Part shown: in pieces, positions 43,299 to 52,426 of the stretch
Numbering within the stretch: position 1 is the first letter of the stretch
Layout of the letters: each line of letters starts with the position of its first letter
Assembly (NCBI GenBank): GCA_004292755.1
Contig: RDXE01000025.1
Coordinates: forward strand, 124,001 to 188,000
DNA from: Alphaproteobacteria bacterium
GTDB taxonomy: Bacteria > Pseudomonadota > Alphaproteobacteria > Elsterales > Elsteraceae
Direction: 5' to 3'
Length of the DNA stretch: 64,000 nt
Program-made: the position numbers and the translations under genes
Notes under the pieces: model-generated
Database searches by the model: none
Seen by the model: the letters and a program-made list of their open reading frames with translations, nothing else
Told to the model about the DNA's origin: nothing

Positions 43299-44080
43299 CC
43301 ACTACCGCCCCTTCAGCTGCAGCGCTGGCCGCTGTTGCGCGCCGGGCGTTGCCCCTGCTCGACCTCACCCTGTTGAACGACGATGATGACGAGGCGCGGA
43401 TACGCGGCCTTGCCGCCCGGGCGACCACGCCAGTCGGCTCCGTCGCCGCGCTGTGCGTTTGGCCGAGGCTTGTAAAAACCGCATACACTGAGCGGCCAGC
43501 TGGTGTTCGTCTGGCAACCGTGGTCAACTTTCCCCAGGGAACCGATGCACCGGGCCAAGTGATTGACACAATTCTTGACGCCTTTAACTATGGCGTCGAA
43601 GAAATTGATGTTGTTTTCCCACACGTTTACTTTCGCCATGGCAGTGTAGAGTATTGCCGCCAGGTTCTAACGGCCTATCGGCAGGTGACAACGGGGCGCA
43701 CACTCAAGGTCATCCTGGAAACTGGGCTGATCCCAGACCCAGGCACCTTGCGCACGATGTGCCAAATCGCCATTGAGTGCGGTGCCGATTTTCTGAAAAC
43801 CTCAACCGGTAAGGTTCCCGTTGGGGCAACCTTGCCCGCGGCTGAGGTGATGCTGCGCACCATCATCGGCTCCGGGCGCCCGGTCGGCCTGAAAATCTCT
43901 GGCGGGCTGCGCACCGCAGAGCAAATTGCCCCCTACCTCACGCTGGCGGATCGGTTGATGGGGGTGTCGTGGGTGTCGCCACAAACCTTTCGCATTGGCG
44001 CCTCCAGCTTGATCGACGACTTGATCCGCCATCTGGGTGAGACCCCAACGCCGTCTGCGGCGACCAAAGGAGGCTATTGA
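43295..44080 (+). CDS. deoC: deoxyribose-phosphate aldolase
   Basis: Class I aldolase of 261 residues splitting deoxyribose-5-P into glyceraldehyde-3-P and acetaldehyde. Schiff-base Lys is in DFLKTSTGKVPVGAT (second Lys in the DeoC pattern), with the relay Lys in VGLKISGGLRT, and EIDVVFPHVYF supplies the Asp. The region 43480-43700 is lower in GC than the rest of the operon. ATG overlaps the PNP stop; the stop overlaps deoA (TGATG). Confidence 0.94.
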   Translation: MTTTAPSAAALAAVARRALPLLDLTLLNDDDDEARIRGLAARATTPVGSVAALCVWPRLVKTAYTERPAGVRLATVVNFPQGTDAPGQVIDTILDAFNYGVEEIDVVFPHVYFRHGSVEYCRQVLTAYRQVTTGRTLKVILETGLIPDPGTLRTMCQIAIECGADFLKTSTGKVPVGATLPAAEVMLRTIIGSGRPVGLKISGGLRTAEQIAPYLTLADRLMGVSWVSPQTFRIGASSLIDDLIRHLGETPTPSAATKGGY

Positions 44081-45399
44081 TGGCGTGGCTGCCGCAGGAA
44101 CTGATCCGCAAGAAACGCGACGGCGGCGTCCTGTCCGAGGCTGAGATCGCATCGCTGGTCACGGGTCTGGTGACAGGTGACCTGACCGAGGGTCAGGCGG
44201 CAGCCTTTGCCATGGCGGTGTTCTTTCGCGGCATGACCATGGCGGAGCGGGTGGCGCTGACCCGCGCCATGGCGCATTCCGGTCGCACCATGACCTGGTC
44301 GGGGATTGACCGGCCCGTCGTAGACAAGCACTCGACGGGCGGGGTTGGCGACAAGGTCAGCCTGATGCTAGGGCCGATGGCCGCTGCCTGTGGGCTGGCG
44401 GTGCCGATGATCTCTGGCCGTGGCCTCGGCCACACCGGTGGCACGCTCGACAAGCTACAAAGCATCCCAGGCTATGACGCCACACCCGACCACGCCACCT
44501 TTGACCGGGTGGTGCGGAGCGTTGGCTGCGCGATCATCGGCCAGACCAGTGACCTCGCGCCCGCCGACCGCAGGCTTTATGCCATTCGCGATGTCACTGC
44601 CACGGTTGAGTCGATCGACCTGATCACCGCCTCCATCCTGTCGAAAAAACTCGCGGCCGGGCTGGACGGGCTGGTGATGGACGTGAAGACCGGCACCGGC
44701 GCGTTCATGGCACGGCAGGAGGATGCCGAGGCCCTGGCCCGCTCCATCGCCACGGTGGCGACCGGGGCTGGCACCAAGACCCGCGCCATCATCACGGACA
44801 TGAACCAAGTATTGGGCCTCACGGCAGGCAATGCTGTCGAAGTGCGCGAGGCGATTGACTATCTGACGGGTGCTGTGCAGGAGCCGCGCCTGCACCAAGT
44901 GACCCTGGCGCTGACGGCCGACATGCTGGTGATCGGCGGGCTCGCAGCAGATCGCGTGGCTGGGACGGCGATGCTGGAGCGCGCGCTGGCCGACGGCTCG
45001 GCCGCGCGAACCTTCCAAGCTATGGTGACAGCACTGGGCGGACCCGCAGACTTGGTGGCCCATCCCGACCGCTATCTGCCGCAAGCGCCCGTGGTGGTTC
45101 CCGTACCAGCCTCCGCCGACGGCGTGCTGGTGGCAGAGGATTGTCGCGCCATCGGCCTTGCTGTGGTGGCGATGCGCGGCGGGCGCACGGCACCAGCCGA
45201 TGTGATTGACCCACGGGTTGGCTTCTCCGGCATTCGCCCCCTGGGCACAGCCGTCAGCCGCGGCGAGCCCCTGGCCTTTGTGCACGCCGTCGATGCCGAT
45301 CAGGCTGCAATGGCCGTGACGCTGTACCAGAATGCCGTTACCCTTGGGTCTCACGCACCAGAGAGCGCCGCACCGGTTGGCATCGCCATCGACGGCTAA
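44080..45399 (+). CDS. deoA: thymidine phosphorylase
   Basis: Pyrimidine phosphorylase of 439 residues releasing thymine/uracil and deoxyribose-1-P. N-terminal LIRKKRDGGVLSEAEIASLV, then KHSTGGVGDKVSLMLGPMAA (phosphate block), SGRGLGHTGGTLDKLQSIPG and MDVKTGTGAFMA are all present. ATG 44080 is preferred to TTG 44077 because it overlaps the deoC stop as TGATG. Last salvage gene of the operon. A phosphopentomutase is not in the window and must be elsewhere for deoC to use the deoxyribose-1-P. Confidence 0.95.
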   Translation: MAWLPQELIRKKRDGGVLSEAEIASLVTGLVTGDLTEGQAAAFAMAVFFRGMTMAERVALTRAMAHSGRTMTWSGIDRPVVDKHSTGGVGDKVSLMLGPMAAACGLAVPMISGRGLGHTGGTLDKLQSIPGYDATPDHATFDRVVRSVGCAIIGQTSDLAPADRRLYAIRDVTATVESIDLITASILSKKLAAGLDGLVMDVKTGTGAFMARQEDAEALARSIATVATGAGTKTRAIITDMNQVLGLTAGNAVEVREAIDYLTGAVQEPRLHQVTLALTADMLVIGGLAADRVAGTAMLERALADGSAARTFQAMVTALGGPADLVAHPDRYLPQAPVVVPVPASADGVLVAEDCRAIGLAVVAMRGGRTAPADVIDPRVGFSGIRPLGTAVSRGEPLAFVHAVDADQAAMAVTLYQNAVTLGSHAPESAAPVGIAIDG

Positions 45400-45427
45400 C
45401 GGGGGCGCGTCACGACAGGGGGCTCCG

Positions 45428-45949
45428 ATGGGACGGTTCGTCATCGCACTCGGGTTGTTGCTGGCGCTGCCGGTAACATCTGCACTGGCCCAGGGGGCAG
45501 TGGAAAAATCGTCCCCACGCGCTCCGACCGCTGGAGCAATGCTGGAGCGTTTGACAGCAGAGGGGATACAGGCATTGCTCCGCACCCAGGGGCTCGCCTC
45601 TCGCATCGGACGGGATCCAACGGGCGACCCCATGGTGACCGTCGACCAAGTGCCGGGTGCGGCGGAGATGCGGGTGATCTTCTTCCAATGCGCCCAAACT
45701 GGCTGCGAGAGCGCCACGCTCTGGGCCTATGTGCGCAAGCGCGGCAGTTCGCTATCGGTGCAGACTGCCAATGAGTGGAATCGCGATCAGCGCTGGACCC
45801 GCGCCTACATCGACAAGGACGGCGATGCCGTGCTGGAGATGGATTTGAACGCCGATGGGGGCATCGGGCGGCGCTCGATGGAGCAGTTGGTGCGCACCTA
45901 TCTCAGCCAATTGCGGGCGTTTTCGCGCAAGTTCGATCAGGAAACCTGA
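45428..45949 (+). CDS. exported YbjN-domain protein
   Basis: Predicted periplasmic protein of 173 residues with signal peptide (MGRFVIALGLLLALPVTSALAQ in two parts). The mature domain starts MLERLTAEGIQALLRTQGLA and contains VIFFQCAQTGCESATLW and ANEWNRDQRWTRAYIDKDGD, which fit the YbjN sensory-transduction-regulator fold. Function is unknown. It follows deoA by 28 bp on the same strand, but the next gene is 150 bp away, so it ends that unit. Confidence 0.75.
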   Translation: MGRFVIALGLLLALPVTSALAQGAVEKSSPRAPTAGAMLERLTAEGIQALLRTQGLASRIGRDPTGDPMVTVDQVPGAAEMRVIFFQCAQTGCESATLWAYVRKRGSSLSVQTANEWNRDQRWTRAYIDKDGDAVLEMDLNADGGIGRRSMEQLVRTYLSQLRAFSRKFDQET

Positions 45950-46100
45950 CGCCCGCAATAGGCACCGGCGAGGGTGCTGGCGCGTGCCATTGTCATGTCG
46001 GCGCCACAATCTGTTTGCGGCCACGCGACCCCTCGGCTAGCGTGCCCGCCAATGGGGGCCGGACCACAGGGGGCCGGTTGGGGAAAAGACTGACGGATCA

Positions 46101-47015
46101 ATGGATTACTTTCTTCAGCAGCTCGTCAATGGGCTGACGCTGGGGGCGATCTACGGGTTGATCGCCATCGGCTACACCATGGTCTATGGCATCCTCGGCA
46201 TGATCAACTTCGCCCATGGCGAGGTGTATATGATCGGCGCCTTCCTCTCGATGATCTGCTTGCTGGTGCTGGGGGCCGTGGGCATCACCTGGATTCCCTT
46301 CGCATTGGCCATCACGCTGGTCATTGCGATGGCATTCGCCGCCGCCTATGGCTGGACGATTGAGCGAATAGCCTATCGACCCCTGCGCGGGTCGTTCCGC
46401 CTGGCGCCACTGATTTCGGCCATCGGCGTTTCGATCTTCCTGCAAAACTATGTCCAGCTGGCCCAGGGCGCGCGACCGAAGCCGATCCCACCCGTGATCT
46501 CAGGTCGGGTGACCTTGCTGGATACGGGCGGCCTGACGGTCGCCATGTCCTACACCCAGATGCTGATCATTGCGATCACCATACTACTGCTGGTGGGCTT
46601 TACCTGGTTGATCACCTCCACCCCGCTGGGCCGGGCGCAGCGTGCGACGGAGCAAGATCAGACCATGGCGGCGTTGGTGGGCATCGACGTCAACCGCACG
46701 ATCTCCATCACCTTCGTGATGGGCGCAGCGCTGGCGGCAGTCGCTGGGTTGATGGTCACGCTGTATTATGGCGTGATCGATTTCTTCCTGGGCTTCCTGG
46801 CAGGCGTCAAAGCCTTCACTGCGGCAGTTCTGGGGGGGATTGGCTCCTTACCGGGTGCTGTGTTGGGTGGGTTGTTGATTGGCCTGATCGAGGCGTTCTG
46901 GTCCGGTTACTTCTCCATCGAGTACAAGGACGTGGCCGTGTTCTCGATCCTGGTGCTGGTGTTGATTTTCCGCCCGACCGGCCTGTTGGGCCGCCCGGAA
47001 ATCGAGAAGGTCTAG
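46101..47015 (+). CDS. livH: branched-chain amino-acid ABC permease LivH
   Basis: Inner-membrane permease of 304 residues. The N-terminus LQQLVNGLTLGAIYGLIAIG and GMINFAHGEVYMIGAF are signature LivH segments, followed by STPLGRAQRATEQDQTMAAL and LGGIGSLPGAVLGGLLIG. It imports Leu/Ile/Val or related amino acids with LivM, LivG and LivF. First gene of the liv operon. Confidence 0.95.
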   Translation: MDYFLQQLVNGLTLGAIYGLIAIGYTMVYGILGMINFAHGEVYMIGAFLSMICLLVLGAVGITWIPFALAITLVIAMAFAAAYGWTIERIAYRPLRGSFRLAPLISAIGVSIFLQNYVQLAQGARPKPIPPVISGRVTLLDTGGLTVAMSYTQMLIIAITILLLVGFTWLITSTPLGRAQRATEQDQTMAALVGIDVNRTISITFVMGAALAAVAGLMVTLYYGVIDFFLGFLAGVKAFTAAVLGGIGSLPGAVLGGLLIGLIEAFWSGYFSIEYKDVAVFSILVLVLIFRPTGLLGRPEIEKV

Positions 47016-47019
47016 CGCC

Positions 47020-48285
47020 ATGGCTGAGACATCCGGGCGGTTTGCCAGTGCCATCAAAGAGGCGTTGCTGGCTGGGTTGTTGGCAGCCGTGCTGGCGCTG
47101 CCGATCATTGGCCTGAAAACCGTGGATCGCGGCGGTCGACTGATCATCGACCCGCAGTGGACTGCAGTTGCGTGGTGCATCGGCATCGTGATCCTGGGTC
47201 GGCTGCTGGTCGCACTCTGGCGCAGCCGGGCCGGCGCAGACGTGGTCAAGGGACCGGGACGGATCGCGCTTGCCTTCCAGGCCCAGGGCAAATGGCTGGG
47301 GCCGCTGCTGATTGGCTTTGCCGCCATCCTGCCATTCATGCCGTTCGCTGATCGCCAGATCATCGATGTTGGCATCGTGGTGTTGACCTACGTGATGCTG
47401 GCATGGGGCCTGAACATCGTGGTTGGCCTGGCCGGACTGCTGGATCTGGGCTTCGTTGCCTTCTATGCGGTCGGCGCCTACACAGTGGCACTGTTTGCTT
47501 TGCACCTGGACCTGGGGTTCTGGGTTGCTTTGCCACTGGCGGGGGTGTTTGCCGCGCTGTTCGGCGTGCTGCTGGGCTTTCCAGTCCTGCGCTTGCGCGG
47601 TGACTATTTTGCAATCGTCACCCTTGGGTTCGGCGAGATCATCCGCATCGTGCTGATCAACTGGGTGGAAGTGACTGGCGGACCGCAGGGCCTGGGCAAC
47701 ATTCCGCGCCCAACTCTGTTTGGCATGCCGTTCGCCCGCACAGCCCCGCCTGGAGTGACCCCCGCCCACGAGTTCCTGGGGCTGGAGTTCAACCCCGTCC
47801 ACCGGGTGATTTTTTTCTACTACATCATCCTCGTGCTTGCCTTGTTGACGGCCGCGATTGCCATACGCCTGCGCCGTCTGCCCATTGGCCGGGCGTGGGA
47901 GGCACTGCGCGAGAATGACATCGCAGCCCAGGCCCTGGGCATCAATCGCACCAATGCCAAGCTGGCCGCCTTTGCGATTGGCGCTGCGATTGCGGGCTTT
48001 GCGGGCAGCTTCTTTGGCACCCGTCAGGGCTTCATCAGCCCGGAAAGCTTCACCTTCATCGAAAGCGCGATCATCCTTGCCATTGTGGTGCTGGGAGGTA
48101 TGGGCAGTCTGTTGGGCATTGTGATTGCGACAGTGCTGATTATCGGCCTGCCTGAATTGTTCCGCGACTTGCAAGAGTTCCGCATGTTGGGCTTTGGCGC
48201 TGCCATGGTGCTAATCATGATCTGGCGCCCGCGCGGAATCCTATCGCATCGCGAGCCGACTGTTCGCCTGGGGGCAAAGCCATGA
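47020..48285 (+). CDS. livM: branched-chain amino-acid ABC permease LivM
   Basis: Permease of 421 residues, longer than LivH because of an N-terminal extension with two extra membrane helices (about residues 14-85). Core: LNIVVGLAGLLDLGFVAFYA, then GDYFAIVTLGFGEIIRIVL and GRAWEALRENDIAAQALGIN. The stop overlaps livG (ATGA). It pairs with LivH. Confidence 0.94.
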   Translation: MAETSGRFASAIKEALLAGLLAAVLALPIIGLKTVDRGGRLIIDPQWTAVAWCIGIVILGRLLVALWRSRAGADVVKGPGRIALAFQAQGKWLGPLLIGFAAILPFMPFADRQIIDVGIVVLTYVMLAWGLNIVVGLAGLLDLGFVAFYAVGAYTVALFALHLDLGFWVALPLAGVFAALFGVLLGFPVLRLRGDYFAIVTLGFGEIIRIVLINWVEVTGGPQGLGNIPRPTLFGMPFARTAPPGVTPAHEFLGLEFNPVHRVIFFYYIILVLALLTAAIAIRLRRLPIGRAWEALRENDIAAQALGINRTNAKLAAFAIGAAIAGFAGSFFGTRQGFISPESFTFIESAIILAIVVLGGMGSLLGIVIATVLIIGLPELFRDLQEFRMLGFGAAMVLIMIWRPRGILSHREPTVRLGAKP

Positions 48286-49079
48286 CCGCGCTGTTGACGG
48301 TTGAGCACTTGACCATGCGCTTCGGCGGCTTGACCGCCGTGGACGATGTCTCCTTCACCGCCCTGGCCAGCGATATCACTGGTGTGATCGGCCCAAATGG
48401 TGCAGGCAAAACCACCTGCTTCAACTGCATCACTGGCTTCTACAAGCCGACCGTGGGACAGGTCACGCTCGCCGGTCGCAATGGCATCGTGCAGTTGGAA
48501 CAGTTGCCCGGCGCGAAGATCGCCCGTCAGGGGGTGGCGCGCACCTTCCAGAACATCCGACTGTTCGACGGCATGACTGTGCTGGAAAACCTGCTGGTCG
48601 CCCAGCACCACGCACTGATGCGTGCCTCCGGGTTCACGGTGCTTGGCCTGATTGGCTGGCCCGGCTACACCCGGGCAGAACGAGCGGCCATCGACAAGGC
48701 CCGCTATTGGCTGCAACAGGCCGGGCTGGAGGCGGAGGCGGATCGCGAGGCAGGCACCCTGCCCTATGGCGCCCAGCGCCGGGTTGAGATCGCGCGCGCG
48801 ATGTGCACCGATCCCGTGCTGCTGTGCCTGGACGAACCCGCCGCGGGCCTCAACCCGCGGGAAAGCGCTGATTTGAATCAGCTGCTGTACACCATTCGCG
48901 ATCAGCACACCTGCGGTATCTTGTTGATCGAGCACGACATGAGCGTGGTCATGACTGTGTGCGACCACATCGTCGTGTTGGATTATGGCCGCAAGATCGC
49001 CGATGGCACGCCTGCGGAGGTGAAAGCCGATCCCGCCGTGATCCGCGCCTATCTGGGCGAGGATGAGGAGGCCGCTTGA
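48282..49079 (+). CDS. livG: branched-chain amino-acid ABC ATP-binding protein LivG
   Basis: ATPase subunit of 265 residues. Walker A GPNGAGKTTC, FQNIRLFDGMTVLENLLVAQ as the Q-loop region, LPYGAQRRVEIARAMC as signature (degenerate, as usual for LivG) and LCLDEPAAGLNPRES as Walker B. The stop overlaps the livF start (TGATG). Confidence 0.95.
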   Translation: MTALLTVEHLTMRFGGLTAVDDVSFTALASDITGVIGPNGAGKTTCFNCITGFYKPTVGQVTLAGRNGIVQLEQLPGAKIARQGVARTFQNIRLFDGMTVLENLLVAQHHALMRASGFTVLGLIGWPGYTRAERAAIDKARYWLQQAGLEAEADREAGTLPYGAQRRVEIARAMCTDPVLLCLDEPAAGLNPRESADLNQLLYTIRDQHTCGILLIEHDMSVVMTVCDHIVVLDYGRKIADGTPAEVKADPAVIRAYLGEDEEAA

Positions 49080-49789
49080 TGCTGCACATTCGCGGACTGC
49101 GCACCTTCTATGGCGCGATTGAAGCGCTGAAGGGGGTTGACCTTGATGTCGCCGAAGGCGAGATCGTCACCATCATCGGCGCCAACGGGGCTGGCAAATC
49201 CACCCTGCTGATGTCGATCTGCGGCAAACCAAAGCCACGGGAAGGAAGCGTCAGCTTCCTGGGCGAGCGGATCAACGGACTGCCGATCCATCACATCATG
49301 CGGCGCGGCATTGCCCAGTCGCCGGAGGGGCGGCGCATCTTCCCGCGCATGACCGTGCGCGAGAACTTGATGATGGGTGCAACCTCAGCCGACCCCCAAT
49401 ACTTCGACCAGGATCTGGACCGCGTGTTCCATATGTTCCCGCGCTTGAAGGAGCGCGAGAGCCAGCGCGGTGGCACGCTGTCTGGCGGTGAACAGCAAAT
49501 GCTGGCCATTGGCCGCGCCTTGATGGCCCGCCCGCGTCTGTTGTTGCTGGATGAGCCGTCACTGGGCCTCGCCCCGCTGATCGTCAAGCAAATCTTTCAA
49601 GTGATCCGCCAGATCAATGCGGATCAAAAGATGACCGTGCTGCTGGTGGAACAGAACGCCCACCACGCCCTGCGGCTGGCCCATCGCGGCTATGTCCTGG
49701 TCAATGGCCGCATCACCTTGAGTGGCACCGGTGCCGAGCTGTTGGCCAATCCAGAAATCCAGGCAGCATACCTGGAAGGAGGGCACTGA
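49079..49789 (+). CDS. livF: branched-chain amino-acid ABC ATP-binding protein LivF
   Basis: ATPase subunit of 236 residues. Walker A GANGAGKST, signature LSGGEQQMLAIGRALM, Walker B LLLDEPSLGLAP, H-switch LLVEQNAHHALR. ATG 49079 is chosen over TTG 49076 because it gives the TGATG overlap with livG. DUF6867 follows after one base. Confidence 0.95.
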   Translation: MLHIRGLRTFYGAIEALKGVDLDVAEGEIVTIIGANGAGKSTLLMSICGKPKPREGSVSFLGERINGLPIHHIMRRGIAQSPEGRRIFPRMTVRENLMMGATSADPQYFDQDLDRVFHMFPRLKERESQRGGTLSGGEQQMLAIGRALMARPRLLLLDEPSLGLAPLIVKQIFQVIRQINADQKMTVLLVEQNAHHALRLAHRGYVLVNGRITLSGTGAELLANPEIQAAYLEGGH

Positions 49790-49790
49790 G

Positions 49791-50144
49791 ATGACCCTGA
49801 CCGACTTGCTGGGCGCGCACCCCGGCGCATTCCTGCTGCTGACGGTGGTGATGTTCGGCCTGTTGTCTGCTCTCACAGGGCAAATGCTGGCGGAGGGTTG
49901 GCGGCCCCAGTGGCAGGTTGTTCCCTGGACATTGCTGCTGGGCCTCGGCGACCGCTTCTTGCATTTCGCCATGTTCAAGGGCGAGCTTTGGCACGTGTCT
50001 GGTTACATAACCCACACGCTTTGGATGCTGTTTGTAGCGTTCCTGGCGTTCCGCTGGGTTCGTGCCCGCAAGATGGCCCGGCAATATCCCTGGAAGATTG
50101 AACTTGCCGGGCCGTTCTCCTGGCGGGAAAAGCAGGGTCGCTGA
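49791..50144 (+). CDS. DUF6867 family membrane protein
   Basis: Small protein of 117 residues with three hydrophobic segments (about 12-33, 43-58, 67-90) and a basic C-terminus (KMARQYPWKIELAGPF). This small protein regularly follows livHMGF in alphaproteobacteria, as I recall, and is called DUF6867. Its role is unknown, perhaps in assembly or stability of the Liv permease. It begins one base after livF. Confidence 0.75.
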   Translation: MTLTDLLGAHPGAFLLLTVVMFGLLSALTGQMLAEGWRPQWQVVPWTLLLGLGDRFLHFAMFKGELWHVSGYITHTLWMLFVAFLAFRWVRARKMARQYPWKIELAGPFSWREKQGR

Positions 50145-50153
50145 TCGCGCGCG

Positions 50154-50537
50154 CTACTCCGCCAGGGCCGGTTGGGCCACCGGGACCGACTGACGTCGGC
50201 TGAGGCCGATCCAACCGACCAAGGTGTAGAGCACAATCGTGCTGCCGATTGCACCCACCACCCAGACCAAGAACAACAGTACCCAATCGGCCGGGCCACC
50301 CGCGGCTGTCACGCTGGTCAAGGTGATGGCCGGGGCGATGAACACGCCTGAGAACCCGCCGATCAGACCAATGATGTAGCACCGCACGAGGCGGGCATAC
50401 ATCACACCGCGCTCGCGGATCACCAGCACCACCACGGCCAGCGCAAACGCAACCGCGGCCGCGAGCCCGAGATAGAGCCAAGCGCCCAGCATTTCGTGAA
50501 ACACCGCCCACAGGGCGGCAAAGGTCAGTTCCTTCAT
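50154..50537 (-). CDS. DUF5368 family membrane protein
   Basis: Protein of 127 residues with three membrane helices (about 18-40, 52-75, 82-108). The N-terminus KELTFAALWAVFHEMLG and the RLVRCYIIGLIGGFSGVFIA core are the pattern I associate with DUF5368. It lies directly downstream of the SQR-like flavoprotein gene on the same strand with a 144-bp gap. Association with sulfide or quinone chemistry is inferred from that neighbour only. ATG 50537 is chosen. Confidence 0.65.
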   Translation of the reverse strand: MKELTFAALWAVFHEMLGAWLYLGLAAAVAFALAVVVLVIRERGVMYARLVRCYIIGLIGGFSGVFIAPAITLTSVTAAGGPADWVLLFLVWVVGAIGSTIVLYTLVGWIGLSRRQSVPVAQPALAE

Positions 50538-50681
50538 GGTCGGTCTCCAGGTGGATGCCAGCAAACGGCTCAGGCTGTCTGCAGCGGGCCACAAAGCATT
50601 GGTTTGGTTGTTTTCTCGCAGTGAGACAGTTCCCACCGGATGGCGAGACGAGGTGCGAGAGCCACAGGATGGTTGAGCGGA

Positions 50682-51986
50682 TCAGGCCTGGCCGTGAAGC
50701 ATGGCGAAGTAGGTCGGCTTAAGCGCCGCCTCCTTCATCACCCAGGTCACCCACAATTCTTCCAGCGGTGCGACTACCCCTGGGAAGGACGGGGTCAAGT
50801 TATCATTATAGTCAAACTCCACCAGCATGGCGCGACCGATCCTGGTGATCAGCGGGCAGGAGGTGTAGCCGTTGTAAACCTCGCTCGAAGTCTTGTCCTG
50901 CAAGGCTGCGATCAGGTGGTCGACCACCACGGGTGTCTGCCATTTCACTGATGCTGCGGTTTTTCCCTTGGGCACACCAGCAACATCCCCCAACGCAAAC
51001 ACGTTGCGGTAGGTGACATGGCGAAGCGTTGGCTTCTCCACTTCCATCCAGCCATCAGCCTTCCACGGGCCGGTTCGCCAGCCCAGCGGGCTGTTGCGCA
51101 CCGCAGCGGGCGCGCGCATCGGCGGGACCACGTTGATGAAGGTCCACGGCAGGTCAACCATGCCCGCGGGGGTGCGAAAGGTGGCGCGGCGCTTGGCCGG
51201 GTCGATTGCAGTCAGCACATGGTCGTAGCGCACGGAGACGTCGCGGTCCTGGAACAGCATGCGCACCTTCTCCGAGACGATCGGGACGCTGAACAGGCCA
51301 CGATTTTGCGCCGTGAAGGTCAGCTTTGCCTTGCCGCGGGTGCCGGCCCGGCGCATCAGATCATCGGTGATGAAGGTGTATTTCAGCGGTGCGCCAGCGC
51401 ACTTCATCTCCGTCGCCGGACGACCGAACAGGCCATCACCGCCCTTTTCCACAAACTCCGCCTGCAGGCGGCGGGTGGTGATCGCCGCATCCGGGCTTGC
51501 GTAGATGCTGCCAATGCCCTCGCGCCCGATCAGACTTATATCCATGCCCTCAATGCTGGCATAGTCCAGGTGCAGCCCCGTTGCGACGATCAAGTAGTCA
51601 TAAGTGATCCGGGTGCCGCGCTCCGTCGTCAGACTGTTGCTTTCCGGATCAAAGGCGGCAACCTGCTCCTGCACCCAATTGACGCCCGCGGCAACATGCT
51701 CGGCCGTGGTGGACAGCACATAATCCTTTGGCTTCAGGCCTGAGGCGACCAACGTGAAGCCGGGCTGATACAGATGCTCCCGACGGGCATCCACCAGCGT
51801 GATCTTTGCACCATCCAACCGGGCAGACAGCTGTGCCGCCGCCGCCAAGCCGCCCGCGCCCGCACCGGCGATCACGATGTGCGCCTTGGTCTTCACAGGT
51901 GCCGCTCTGCTGCGGGACAGGCCCGCCCCCAACGTTCCCGTAGCAGCCAAAGCGGCCAGAAGCTGACGGCGATTCAAGGCGAGCAT
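50682..51986 (-). CDS. sulfide:quinone oxidoreductase-like flavoprotein with Tat signal
   Basis: FAD-dependent oxidoreductase of 434 residues. The N-terminus NRRQLLAALAATGTLGAG is a Tat signal. FAD motif IVIAGAGAGGLAAAA (about residues 37-51). Two conserved Cys are present: EMKCAGAPLKY and NGYTSCPLITRIG, the redox pair of SQR. C-terminal quinone region MLVEFDYNDNLTPSFPG. SQR oxidises sulfide and reduces quinone; a Tat-exported form is less common than the cytosolic type. DUF5368 lies downstream. Flavocytochrome-type sulfide dehydrogenase is the alternative. Confidence 0.85.
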   Translation of the reverse strand: MLALNRRQLLAALAATGTLGAGLSRSRAAPVKTKAHIVIAGAGAGGLAAAAQLSARLDGAKITLVDARREHLYQPGFTLVASGLKPKDYVLSTTAEHVAAGVNWVQEQVAAFDPESNSLTTERGTRITYDYLIVATGLHLDYASIEGMDISLIGREGIGSIYASPDAAITTRRLQAEFVEKGGDGLFGRPATEMKCAGAPLKYTFITDDLMRRAGTRGKAKLTFTAQNRGLFSVPIVSEKVRMLFQDRDVSVRYDHVLTAIDPAKRRATFRTPAGMVDLPWTFINVVPPMRAPAAVRNSPLGWRTGPWKADGWMEVEKPTLRHVTYRNVFALGDVAGVPKGKTAASVKWQTPVVVDHLIAALQDKTSSEVYNGYTSCPLITRIGRAMLVEFDYNDNLTPSFPGVVAPLEELWVTWVMKEAALKPTYFAMLHGQA

Positions 51987-52426
51987 GCTGTCCTCCCACA
52001 GTTTGTGACTTGCGTTATTGCTATCTTTCTAATGCATGAAGTGCTTTAACAACCCCGCCTTCCGTCTAGTCCCCCTGCGCAGAATGCCGCAGCATCGAAA
52101 AGCGGTGTCGGCTCCCTCTCTGTGTCTTTATCGGCTGTGTGGTGATGGCCGCTCACGCCCTGTGTCCCTCCGCTCAGGCCTCTCGCGGCTCCGGCGATGC
52201 TGACGGATGGTGAGGTGTGCCTTGCGCGACGTCGGCTGTGATGGGGCCGGGCCACCACCGTCGTCGACGTCGCGCACGCGCGAGCGCGGCTTATCGCTTG
52301 CGAGTGTCGGTGGTCGTGGTTAGCGTGGCGCTCTGCCTGTCGGTAGCGGGCGCCCTGGGGAGGGCGACGCCGCATGGAGACCGCCGGGTATGAAGTGTCA
52401 AAGCTCCAGGCTCTGGAGGGAGGATC
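51987..52426. other. 440-bp divergent intergenic region with strong hairpins
   Basis: No credible coding frame. It separates the SQR-like gene from the binding-protein gene, so it holds both promoters. A 12-bp perfect inverted repeat (TGCGCGACGTCG 52223-52234 and 52265-52276) with further pairing inside the loop could fold in the binding-protein leader. Smaller hairpin-forming GC runs lie near 52355-52380. Confidence 0.5.
52223..52276. repeat. 12-bp inverted repeat with 30-bp spacer
   Basis: TGCGCGACGTCG at 52223-52234 and its exact complement at 52265-52276. The spacer contains GTGATGG and CCACCAC, which can extend the stem with one mismatch. It is 150 bp before the binding-protein start and may be a leader structure or an intergenic palindromic unit. 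Confidence 0.55.

Noticed and set aside
45950-46100. sigma-54 promoter before livH
   Set aside because: TGGCGCG is present, but the -12 GC does not fall at the required distance.
46816-48174. 452-codon minus-strand frame over livM
   Set aside because: Antisense to intact LivH/LivM with canonical motifs; Gln/His-rich composition.
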